From JANNYA01 sp031422315 (GTDB lineage: Bacteria > Pseudomonadota > Gammaproteobacteria > Xanthomonadales > SZUA-5): a stretch of DNA of 64,000 nucleotides. The translations under genes and the position numbers were made by a program. Of this stretch, positions 17,901 through 26,700 are shown piece by piece (position 1 is the first letter of the stretch; each line of letters starts with the position of its first letter). The stretch lies in the NCBI GenBank assembly GCA_031422315.1, contig JANOQN010000068.1, forward strand, positions 124,001-188,000, in the 5' to 3' direction. Under the pieces are notes generated by a model. That model made no database searches. It saw nothing but the letters and a program-made list of their open reading frames with translations, and was not told where the DNA came from.

Positions 17901-19865
17901 ATGTCAACCGCACACGAACATGACGAGCAAGAATCAATTGGCGTCAACCCGAGCAACAACGAGAGTTTTGCCGATGTATTAAACGCTAGCCGCCGCAAAT
18001 TCCTAGGCCAAAGCGCGCTGGCGAGCGCGGTGTTAGCGTCCGGCGTGCCGATTATTAGCTCCTATTCCAGAGGCGCGCAGGCGCAGGCCAGTGCGCCGGT
18101 CGCGCAGAAAATTGGCTTCAAAAGCGTCGCAACGCTGCCGGCGCTAGACAGCATTGTGGTGCCCGAGGGTTACCTGGCGTCAGTCATCATCGCCTGGGGT
18201 GATCCGGTGTCGGATGGCCCAGCATTCAAGCAAGACGGCAGCAATTCCGTGGCGGATCAAAACGTGCAGTGGGGCATGCACAACGATGGCATGCACTTTT
18301 TCCCATTTGACCGACGCGCATTCGGCGGCGTTCGCTTGCCATCATCATCGCACGGATTATTGGTAAGCAACCACGAATATGTCGATCACGGCTTGCTGTT
18401 TTCCGATGGCGATGCCAATTGGAGCGCTGAGAAAGTGCGCAAATCTCAGGCTGGGCACGGTGTTGGCGTAGTTGAGATTCGCGAGTCAGATGGCAATTGG
18501 GCGGTTGTGCGGCCCTCGCGTTTTGCCCGCAGAATCACCGCTGACACGCCGATGACGATGACCGGCCCGGCTGCGGGTAGCGCGCTGGTTAAAACTCGCG
18601 CCGATGCTGCTGGCACCACCGTGCGCGGCACATTGAATAATTGCTCGCACGGCTACACGCCCTGGGGCACGTTTTTAACCGGCGAGGAGAATTTCAACGG
18701 CTATTTTGTCCAATCTGGAACCATCAGCGCGGACCAGCGCCGCTATGGCATCACGGCTACCGGCGCAGGCTATCGCTGGCATGAATTTGATACCCGCTTC
18801 GACGGCGCCATCGAACCCAATGAGGCAAATCGCTTTGGCTTCGTGGTCGAGGTCAACCCATTTGATCCAAGCTCAACGCCGATCAAACGCACCGCAATGG
18901 GCCGCTTTAAACACGAAGGCGCTACCGTAACGATTGCGCCTGATCAGCGCGTAGTGGTTTATCTGGGCGATGATGAGCGCTTTGAGTACATGTATAAATA
19001 TGTCAGCAAAGGCCGTTTTGATCCAGCGCTCGGCACAGCGAACGGCGCATTGCTAGACGATGGCCTGCTTTACGTCGCGAAGTACAACGCCGACGGTTCT
19101 GGCGAATGGCTAGAACTGACGCAGGGTAAAAACGGTTTGACTGCTGCTAACGGTTTTCCGGATCAAGCCAGCATTTGTGTGCGTACGCGCCAAGCCGCAG
19201 ATCAAGTCGGCGCCACAAAAATGGACCGGCCCGAGTGGGTTGCAGTTAATCCGCTTAACAAAGACGTCTACCTGGCTTTGACCAATAATTCCAATCGCGC
19301 AGTTGGGGTAAATCCGACCACCGATGCCGCCAATCCACGTGCTGCGAATACTTTTGGACATATTTTGCGCTGGACGGAAGCGGGTTCTGATGCAGCAGCG
19401 CTGAGCTTTCGCTGGAATATTTTCGTGCAAGCGGGTGATCCGAAAAGCGCTGATCCAGCCAAGCGCGGCAATATCAATGGCGATGCGTTCGGCAGCCCAG
19501 ATGGCTTATGGTTCGATGCCCGAGGCGTGCTGTGGATTCAAACCGACGTGTCAACCTCGACTATTTTGCGGGGCGACTACGCCAATCTGGGCAACAACCA
19601 AATGCTGGCTGCCGACGTCAACACCGGCGAAATCCGCCGCTTTTTGACCGGTCCGAATGGCTGCGAAGTGACAGGCGTGGTGACCACACCTGACCATCGC
19701 ACCATGTTCGTCAATATCCAGCACCCCGGTGAGCCATCGAACGAACGTACCGATCCAACCAAGCCGACCGCAATTTCATCTTGGCCGGATGGTGCGCGCG
19801 CAGGCCGACCGCGCTCAGCGACGGTGGTTATTCGAAGAAATGATGGTGGGATTATTGGCAGTTAA
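17901..19865 (+). CDS. phoX: PhoX family alkaline phosphatase (DUF839), Tat-exported
   Basis: A 654-residue protein. The N-terminus has a twin-arginine signal (SRRKFLGQSALASAVLASG) after a hydrophilic leader, with cleavage likely after AQA. Family landmarks are NHEYVDHGLLF, NNCSHGYTPWGTFLTGEENF, YLGDDERFEYMYKYVS, DRPEWVAVNPLNKDVY, and near the end NGCEVTGVVTTPDHRTMFVN then IQHPGE. PhoX enzymes are periplasmic calcium/iron phosphomonoesterases that release phosphate from organic esters. The ATG at 17901 is preceded by ACGGAG at the right distance; an upstream frame beginning at 17835 lacks this and overlaps the previous gene. No Pho box was confidently identified. Confidence 0.92.
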   Translation: MSTAHEHDEQESIGVNPSNNESFADVLNASRRKFLGQSALASAVLASGVPIISSYSRGAQAQASAPVAQKIGFKSVATLPALDSIVVPEGYLASVIIAWGDPVSDGPAFKQDGSNSVADQNVQWGMHNDGMHFFPFDRRAFGGVRLPSSSHGLLVSNHEYVDHGLLFSDGDANWSAEKVRKSQAGHGVGVVEIRESDGNWAVVRPSRFARRITADTPMTMTGPAAGSALVKTRADAAGTTVRGTLNNCSHGYTPWGTFLTGEENFNGYFVQSGTISADQRRYGITATGAGYRWHEFDTRFDGAIEPNEANRFGFVVEVNPFDPSSTPIKRTAMGRFKHEGATVTIAPDQRVVVYLGDDERFEYMYKYVSKGRFDPALGTANGALLDDGLLYVAKYNADGSGEWLELTQGKNGLTAANGFPDQASICVRTRQAADQVGATKMDRPEWVAVNPLNKDVYLALTNNSNRAVGVNPTTDAANPRAANTFGHILRWTEAGSDAAALSFRWNIFVQAGDPKSADPAKRGNINGDAFGSPDGLWFDARGVLWIQTDVSTSTILRGDYANLGNNQMLAADVNTGEIRRFLTGPNGCEVTGVVTTPDHRTMFVNIQHPGEPSNERTDPTKPTAISSWPDGARAGRPRSATVVIRRNDGGIIGS

Positions 19866-19905
19866 GGCCAAACGAAATCAGCAACATTGCCGCAGTTGAC
19901 TGCTT

Positions 19906-20622
19906 TTACTCCAGCACCTGCGCATTGTGATAAACCGTTTGCACGTCGTCTAAATCTTCTAGGCGATCAATCAAATCGCGCAGCGTTTCTGCGATATCAC
20001 CGCTGACTGGCGCGTAGTTTTGCGGGTGCATGCCGATGGCGGCGCGGGTGAATTTGAAGCCGGCACCTGCCAGCGATTTTTTGACTGCATCGAAGGTTTC
20101 GGGCTTGCACAGCACAACGCTTTCGCCGCCTTCGGCTTGTACGTCGTCAGCGCCGGCGTCGAGTGCGAGTTCAAACACTTTCTCTTCCAGTTCAGTGGAG
20201 CCGGTGTCAATCGCAATTTCGCCAAGTTTGTCGAACTGAAACGCGACCGAGCCGCTGGTGCCTAGGTTGCCGCCGTGTTTGGTCAATGCGTGCCGCACAT
20301 CAGCTACGGTTCGAGTTGGGTTGTCGGTCAGGCAGTCGATGATAAAAGCGACGCCAGAAGGCCCGTAGCCTTCATAGCGCATCTCCATCATCGCATCGCT
20401 GCCTTCACCGCCTGCGCCGCGTTTAACTGCGCGTTCGATGGTGTCTTTAGGCATGTTGGCGGCGAGTGCTTTATCAATGCCCGCGCGCAGGCTGGCGTTG
20501 CCGCTAGGATCGGCACCGGCGCGCGCGGCGACGGTGATTTCGCGAATTATTTTGGTGAAAACTTTACCGCGTCTGGCGTCTTCTGCACCTTTGCGGCCTG
20601 CAATGCTGGGGCCTCTGCCCAT
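19906..20622 (-). CDS. yebC: YebC/PmpR/TACO1 family protein
   Basis: A 238-residue member of the YebC family with MGRGPSIAGRKGAEDARRGK at the start, the first-domain helix KIIREITVAARAGADP, DKALAANMPKDTIERAVKRG, and the glutamate-rich EMRYEGYGPSGVAF. The family has been described as a transcription regulator and more recently as helping ribosomes through proline stretches. An AGGAG lies upstream of the ATG. In many proteobacteria yebC sits upstream of ruvC, but here it follows the purine salvage genes and converges with phoX. Confidence 0.95.
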   Translation of the reverse strand: MGRGPSIAGRKGAEDARRGKVFTKIIREITVAARAGADPSGNASLRAGIDKALAANMPKDTIERAVKRGAGGEGSDAMMEMRYEGYGPSGVAFIIDCLTDNPTRTVADVRHALTKHGGNLGTSGSVAFQFDKLGEIAIDTGSTELEEKVFELALDAGADDVQAEGGESVVLCKPETFDAVKKSLAGAGFKFTRAAIGMHPQNYAPVSGDIAETLRDLIDRLEDLDDVQTVYHNAQVLE

Positions 20623-20679
20623 GGAATGCTCCTTTGGATTTAGTTATGGTTTCAGGGGGTTATGTGTTGTTAGCGTCAC

Positions 20680-21411
20680 TCAAAGCCCCAACAAAATCTG
20701 TCGCACGCTTTGCATGCCAACTTTCAGATTCGCAAAAATCTCCTCGAGCGTAATCTCAGCCGCATCGCCGCAGCCTGCGGCCCAGTTCGCGACCACGCAT
20801 AGTGAGGCATAGCTAAGCCCGGCTTCTCTCGCGAGCGCGGCTTCGGGCATGCCGGTCATGCCGATCACATCACAACCATCGCGCTTTAGCCTTGCCACTT
20901 CGGCCCGGGTTTCTAGGCGTGGGCCCTGGGTGCAGCCATAAACGCCGCTCGGGTGAACATCCAGCCCTTGTTTTTTTGCAGCGGCTAGCAGCTGTAGTCG
21001 CAAGTTTTGGGTGTAAGGTTCACTAAAATCAATGTGCTCGACTTTTTCGCCTTCAAAATCAGAAAAACTGCTGAGCCGCCCGTGCGTGTAGTCAATCATT
21101 TGATCGCACACAGCAAGCGCCTGCGGCCCCAGTGTAATGCCGCCGACGGCATTGACTGACACAACGCGATGAACTTTAAGCGCCATCAACGCCGCCAAAT
21201 TCGCGCGATAGTTCACGCGGTGCGGTGCAATCGTGTGGGCATCACCGTGGCGCGCAAGAAATGCCACGTTTAAATGCTGCCAGCGCCCAGTGGTTATAAC
21301 GCCGCTCGGCGGCCCGAAGCGGGTGTCAAAGCTGTGCGTTTCAATCTCGGTCAGCTCATCGAGCGCATATAAGCCAGTGCCACCAATCACTGCAAAATCA
21401 ATCGCTTGCAT
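20680..21411 (-). CDS. S-methyl-5'-thioinosine phosphorylase
   Basis: A 243-residue nucleoside phosphorylase of the MTAP/PNP family. Phosphate- and base-site features are IGGTGLYAL, FLARHGDAHTIAPHRVNYRA, VNAVGGI, the CTQGPRLETRAEVARLKRDG loop and DVIGMTGMPEAALAREAGL. Pseudomonas-type enzymes with HRVNYRAN and this arrangement prefer methylthioinosine, which fits a route where methylthioadenosine is first deaminated. The product hypoxanthine is the substrate of the enzyme encoded directly upstream, whose stop overlaps this start by one base. The reaction feeds methionine and purine salvage. Substrate preference is inferred from family and neighbourhood. Confidence 0.88.
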   Translation of the reverse strand: MQAIDFAVIGGTGLYALDELTEIETHSFDTRFGPPSGVITTGRWQHLNVAFLARHGDAHTIAPHRVNYRANLAALMALKVHRVVSVNAVGGITLGPQALAVCDQMIDYTHGRLSSFSDFEGEKVEHIDFSEPYTQNLRLQLLAAAKKQGLDVHPSGVYGCTQGPRLETRAEVARLKRDGCDVIGMTGMPEAALAREAGLSYASLCVVANWAAGCGDAAEITLEEIFANLKVGMQSVRQILLGL

Positions 21412-21953
21412 TAGCTTTCCTGTTTCAACGCATAAATGGCGGGTAGGTTACGGCCCAGCTCACGATAGTCCATGCCAAAGCCAAATACATAGCGATCTGG
21501 CACTTCTAACTCGCAAAAATCCGCCTTTAAGCCTGGCACGCGCCGATCGTGCCGTTTGATGCACAGCACGGCAATTTTGACCTCTCTAGCGCCCGCATCA
21601 AAACAAAATCGACGCAGCTCTTCCAGTGTGTGGCCTTCGTCCAAAATATCGTCTACCAGCAGCACGGTTCGGTTGCGCAAATCGCAACGCGGCTTGGCAA
21701 ACCAGTGCAGCTTGCCGCCTTCGGTGGCGCCTCGGTAGCGCGTGGCGTGTACGTAGTCAAATTCCAGCGGCAGCTTGATTTTCGGCGCTAAACAACCCGC
21801 GACCATTAGCCCGCCGGTCAGCACCGTCATGTAAATCGGGCGCTCGCCCGCCATATCGGCGTCAATATCTTTCGCCATTTGCACCATCGCGCGCTCGATA
21901 GCAGGCAAATCATGGATTAAATCGCGATCTTCCGGAATTTTATGGGCGCTCAT
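21411..21953 (-). CDS. hpt: Hypoxanthine-guanine phosphoribosyltransferase
   Basis: A 180-residue type I phosphoribosyltransferase. The PRPP loop is VLLVDDILDEGHTLEEL; the flexible loop region is VHATRYRGATEGGKLHW; and PDRYVFGFGMDYRELGRNLP contains the base-contacting aromatic and the family ending. It converts hypoxanthine and guanine to IMP and GMP with PRPP. It is coupled by overlapping stop/start codons to the thioinosine phosphorylase, so hypoxanthine released by one would be captured by the other. Confidence 0.93.
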   Translation of the reverse strand: MSAHKIPEDRDLIHDLPAIERAMVQMAKDIDADMAGERPIYMTVLTGGLMVAGCLAPKIKLPLEFDYVHATRYRGATEGGKLHWFAKPRCDLRNRTVLLVDDILDEGHTLEELRRFCFDAGAREVKIAVLCIKRHDRRVPGLKADFCELEVPDRYVFGFGMDYRELGRNLPAIYALKQES

Positions 21954-22011
21954 GAGGTTTCCTATTCGAGTAATTTTTCGGGAGAACTAAGATTGGATTT
22001 TTGCTAATAAA

Positions 22012-22443
22012 TTACGTCCAAAATCTATAAAGCACTAAAAACTTTTTTGTTTTTTCGATGCAAACGAACGTATTGCCATCGACACCGCCAACAAACATCC
22101 TGCATTTATCAAGTTTGTCGTAATAAGTTGAAAGTTGTAGGCTGAAATGAAAAATTACCTCCTGGTACTTCGAGTAATTTTCCGAGGAGTACTCAATTTC
22201 TTTGTAATCGAAGGGGGGCACGTTAGCAACTCCATCCCGAGGAAGTGCTAGCAACCAAAAAACGCTTCCGTCGGGCTCCAATAGGCTTAAATCGCGCTCA
22301 ACTATCATTGTATGTTTAGGTATTTCGAAACCAAAATAACGATTGATCAGTAAGCGATCAAATAAAGAGCTTTTGAAAATGAAATACAGCCCTGCCGCAC
22401 TCAAGAGTAGCGCGCCAAAGACGATCCGCGTCCTTTTTCGCAT
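22012..22443 (-). CDS. Hypothetical protein with one N-terminal membrane segment
   Basis: About 143 residues. After a basic start (MRKRTRIVFG) comes one hydrophobic helix (ALLLSAAGLYFIF), then a soluble domain with two cysteines and many aromatic residues. No family was recognised. Composition is more AT-rich than the neighbours, which may point to later acquisition. A TTG at 22452 would overlap the nagZ stop by four bases; the ATG at 22443 is kept. It sits between nagZ and hpt in a likely operon. Confidence 0.5.
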   Translation of the reverse strand: MRKRTRIVFGALLLSAAGLYFIFKSSLFDRLLINRYFGFEIPKHTMIVERDLSLLEPDGSVFWLLALPRDGVANVPPFDYKEIEYSSENYSKYQEVIFHFSLQLSTYYDKLDKCRMFVGGVDGNTFVCIEKTKKFLVLYRFWT

Positions 22444-22448
22444 TCGAA

Positions 22449-23459
22449 TCAAACAAATTCGCCCGTCGTGAGTTCGTTAAGCCGTTGAATTTGGTCGCTA
22501 AATTTCTGCCCCAGTACGCGTCGACGGGCGCGCCCGGCGCGTTTGGCGCGCAGCAGCTGCACCATTTTACGCTTTGGACGCCGGCCTAGATTATCCGCCA
22601 TTGCCGCTTGCGTGGCTTCGGCTGAGCACACCAAAATAAAATCACAGCCGGCTTGATAGTGCCGTGCAATTCGCTCCGATAGCGGCCCAACGTTTGCGCC
22701 GCCAGCCATGCCCACATCATCGGAAATAATCGCACCCTCAAAGCCCAAATCGGCGCGCAATAGCTGTTTTAGCCAGCGCTTGGAATAGCCGGCAATTTCA
22801 GCGTCAACTTTTGGGTAGCTCACGTGTGCGGTCATGACGGCTTTGGCGCCGGCTAGCATCGCGGTAGCAAATGGCAATAAATCCTCATTGAAAATCTGCA
22901 TGGGCGCGCGCGCGTCAGCCGCTAAATCGGTGTGAGTGTCTTCTTTGACGGTACCGTGGCCAGGGAAATGTTTCAAAGTTGCGGCCATTCCTTCGGTTTG
23001 CATAGTGGCACTGTAGAGTGCGACCAGCTCAGCGTTGATCTCAGGATTAGCCGAAAACGCCCGATCCCCAATCGCCAGATTGCCGCGCTGCAAATCCGCG
23101 ACTGGCGCAAAACTCAGATCAATGCCGATGCTGAGCATATCCAGCGCCATAATGCGCGCATGCAGCTTGCAGGCGGTGCGCGCTTTGCCTGGGCTTTTCG
23201 CATAGCGCGCACCAATTTTGGCCAAAGCGGGCAGGGCGGCGAAGCCCTCCCGAAATCGCTGCACGCGTCCACCTTCTTGATCTACACAGATCAGCAAGTT
23301 TTTACGAATGCCTCGTATGCTATTGATTAGACTAACAATTTGCTCGCGGCTTTGAAAATTGCGAGTAAATAAAATCACGCCAGCAACCTTGTTCTGCCGC
23401 AGATAGCCTTTTTCAGCTTCCGACAAAGCAGTGTCTGCTAGGCCAATAATTAATCCCAT
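22449..23459 (-). CDS. nagZ: Beta-N-acetylhexosaminidase NagZ (glycoside hydrolase family 3)
   Basis: A 336-residue cytosolic enzyme that removes N-acetylglucosamine from GlcNAc-anhydromuramyl peptides during peptidoglycan recycling. Diagnostic segments are VDQEGGRVQRFREGF, the substrate pocket KHFPGHGTVKEDTHTDL with the mobile loop histidine and aspartate, MTAHVSYPKVD, and SDDVGMAGG, which contains the aspartate nucleophile. AGGA lies six bases before the ATG. The chain extends past the barrel with a basic tail (RRPKRKMVQLLRAKRAGRAR). It heads a leftward group with hpt and the thioinosine phosphorylase. Confidence 0.95.
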   Translation of the reverse strand: MGLIIGLADTALSEAEKGYLRQNKVAGVILFTRNFQSREQIVSLINSIRGIRKNLLICVDQEGGRVQRFREGFAALPALAKIGARYAKSPGKARTACKLHARIMALDMLSIGIDLSFAPVADLQRGNLAIGDRAFSANPEINAELVALYSATMQTEGMAATLKHFPGHGTVKEDTHTDLAADARAPMQIFNEDLLPFATAMLAGAKAVMTAHVSYPKVDAEIAGYSKRWLKQLLRADLGFEGAIISDDVGMAGGANVGPLSERIARHYQAGCDFILVCSAEATQAAMADNLGRRPKRKMVQLLRAKRAGRARRRVLGQKFSDQIQRLNELTTGEFV

Positions 23460-23584
23460 GCTATGTCCTGTTTGATAACTTTTCTAGAGTGGAAGTGTAA
23501 AGCGCTCGAATGAAGATGGGGCATCTTGGTTGCCTTTCTTTGCCAATACCCAATGTTTTTCAAATATGGGCGACAAAGCCATAT

Positions 23585-23726
23585 CGTCATCCCCACGAGT
23601 GCGGGAATCCAGGCTTTCCAATCGTCCGTCACTTTCGAAGGAGCCAAACGCGCAGACTGTGTTTTTCGAATGAAAGTAAATGCAAACACTGTCTCCTGCA
23701 CTGGATCCCCGCCTACGCTGATGACG
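23585..23726. repeat. Inverted-repeat-bounded 142-bp element, copy A (most degenerate)
   Basis: The left arm CGTCATCCCCACGAGTGCGG (continuing GAATCCAGG) is matched by a right arm ending CTGGATCCCCGCCTACGCTG then ATGACG. Arms of about 30 bases bracket a non-conserved centre. Three more copies occur at 47.1, 48.9 and 56.9 kb. It fills the gap between nagZ and the large membrane protein gene; the rest of 23460-23789 holds nothing else recognisable beyond the expected nagZ promoter. Confidence 0.75.
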
Positions 23727-23789
23727 AGGTTGAGCGGTGCTGCCAGCGAAATTAACTATTCGATTGCCCGAAACATTATTGCAGCCCCA

Positions 23790-26700
23790 TCAAATCGCCT
23801 CATTTGTTTGAATCACAACAGATTCCACCGCCCTCGGCGGCAAAGGCGGTACAGCAGCCTTTGGCTTGCCGGCGAACTTGCTTTTAATCGCATCCCATAA
23901 CCCAGGCCGCCAAAATTCGCCTTGGCTGAGCGCGCGCTTGGCGTAGCGCAGCCAGCCGACCAGCGCCCATGCCAGCCATAGTGCCCAGATGAGCGTCATG
24001 GCGCGGTACCACCACATCGGCATGCCAAACGCAGCTGCACTCGGAAGCAAACCGCTGCTTTGATCGGCGGACCATCGCAGAACGCGCTCGCTAGATCCAT
24101 AGCCGCTGACTTGCATATCTACCGGCGAAAGCAAGCCATTCAATGCGGCGGCAATAATGCAAATCACCGCCGCAGCGCTCAATAACACCAGCACGATTTG
24201 ACTCAGCCAATGGTTGCGATTGCGCATGGGTGACGCGCGCATGCGCCATTGCAGTAGCACAAACCAGGCGATCACAATGGCGGCAGCGCTGCTGTGCACA
24301 TTAAATAGTGCTAATAAAAGCAATGCCCAACTGCTAAATCCGAGCGCGCTTGAGCCGCTGCGAGCCAGCGCGGCAGCTAATAGCAAGCCAAAAAATATCG
24401 CGGGCCAAATCAATAGCGCAGGCCCAAGCGCGGGGCCGTTTGCCCACATCAGCCAGCGTTGCCCGGGCCAGTAAATTTCTAGATCAATATTGGCAGATGC
24501 GAGTTTGAGATCAATCTCTGGCGTGCGCACGGCAAAACCGAGCGCGCTATTTTCGCGAATGCTGATGTCAAAATCGTTCGAACCCGGCACTAGCGGCAGC
24601 TCTAGCAGGCCCTGCTTGAGCCGCAAACTCATTGGCACGCCGCCGCGCGTGACGCTCAAAAGCTCCGCGCCTATCGGCAGCGCAATGCTGTGCTGCCCGC
24701 CCTGTGTGGCTTTTAGGCTAAAGCGCAGCGTGCTATCGCGCGCGGCATCGCCCGGCTGAGTGACAATATTGACGCTGTCAATCCGAAATGCCGGGCCGGG
24801 CGCGGATTCCGGGCGGCTAAGGCTTAAGGTCAAAGCTTCACCAGGTAGTGGATCAAAGCGCAGCTGCACATCTTCAGTGCCTTCAGAGAGTGCGTGCAGG
24901 GATTGCGGCACGCCCGCGTCAAACTTAACGCTCCAGGTTGGGCTGGCTTCAATGGTCCAGATTTCTGAGCGCTCCGCCAATGCCGGTGCGGTCAAAACAA
25001 GGCTGTCACTGCGCTCTAAATTGGAGGTGAATTCGATTTCCGATTGCCCGCGTGGAATCGGCACTAGCGCAAATCCAGATTTGATTTCGATATTGGAATT
25101 GAGCGGGCGCTCACCCGCAATCAGTGGCAGTTTGATGGTCATACCGCCATCAAATTCGCTCAGGCGCCGAACCGTGGTAACGACTTGCCAGTCCAAGTCA
25201 AAACGCAGCTGGCGTGAAACCTGCACGTAGGGCGGAAACTGGTTGCTATTGAGCTGCGCCTGCACCGATTCACCGGCAGCGGCAATTTTAATCAGCTCCA
25301 GCGAATTGGCCGCGAGCTTTCCATCGCGCAGGCCGCTGGTATCAAAGCCAGGCGCATTCACCAGCACGCGCTGCGGGTTTAGCGCAAAGCTCAACTGCAG
25401 CGGGTTTTCCCGAATCGGTGCGCGTACATTGATAACGTGGACGCCGCGCTCGAGCACGAAATACACAATTTGATCTGTGCGCATGACCGGCGTCACACTT
25501 AGACCATCAATGCTGAAGTTGGCCCGGCCTAAACTGCGCTCAGGATAGGGCAGTTGTACCAACGTGCGGGCACCCGCCTGAGCGATCGCTTCAAGATTGA
25601 GCTGGCCGTCAATTACGCTAACCCGCACTTCACTCAAATCAATACAGGCATTTGATTGGCTACAAAGCGCCGATTGCTCAAGCTGAGTTTTAAGCTGTTC
25701 CAATATGTCTGCGGATGGCTCAGGGGCCGCGTGTGCGCTGCTAATCAGCATTATTGCGGTGATAATCACTGCGGCAGGTTTGCTCATCGGCAAATTGGCT
25801 GCACTATCGGTATCGCGCCTTGGTTTGGGCCAAGTCTGCCACCAAAAGCGCCGTTTTCCCTGCGAATCGCCATCGCTTGGCCCGGCGCGCAGCAGCATCA
25901 ACATGACCGAGCCCAACGCCAGCATGGCCAAAAAGCGCAGCGTGCCGGTCAGCCAAGGCGGCAATAGCCACAGCTTGGTTTGCTGCTCAGGCTTGACCGG
26001 GCCGTTAAACACAATCCGGTGCTGCGCCCAGTTCCAGCTTGGCTCAGCCACGCCAGCTTGAATCACGCTATTGCTGGCGTATTGATTCATGCGGGCGCGT
26101 TTTTGCCCAGATTTGTTTTGATAGAGCAGGACTTGACCAAGGCCGTCAGGGTTCAGCTTTACACCGCCGCTCCTTTGATTAGGTGCGGCGTCAGCGGGCG
26201 CTTCGTTGACGACATTCATTTCAGTTTGCATTTCAATGGGTGCTGGCGCCATTCCAGGCGGTGGCGGTGGCGGTGGTGGCGGCTCCATCGGCGCATAGTT
26301 TTTAGTAGTTGTAGCGCTAAGCCCCATCACCGAGTCTAGCTGCGATTCCTCATAAGCCAGCTGCGGATACAGCGCTATGACCAAATGCTGCTGGATCACA
26401 CCAGCCGCCAAAATGGCGGTAATCGCCCACAGCCCGAGTCCGAAGTAACGTGCCATTGCCTGCTTCCAGCCTGCGGCCAGCAATCTGGTCAGCAGCGCCA
26501 AAATCAGCAGCATAAAAATCCAAATCGCTAAGCTGCCCGATTCGAACCAGCACAGCACTAAAAATACGCCCAGCGGCAATGCGGCTTTTAAGCCAAACGC
26601 TGAAAATGCCAGCAGGCTCATCAACGCGACAGAAAACACCGCAAACACTTCCCAGCGCGCCAGCCAAGTGCTGTCGGCTCGGCTCGCGCCGTTTACACCC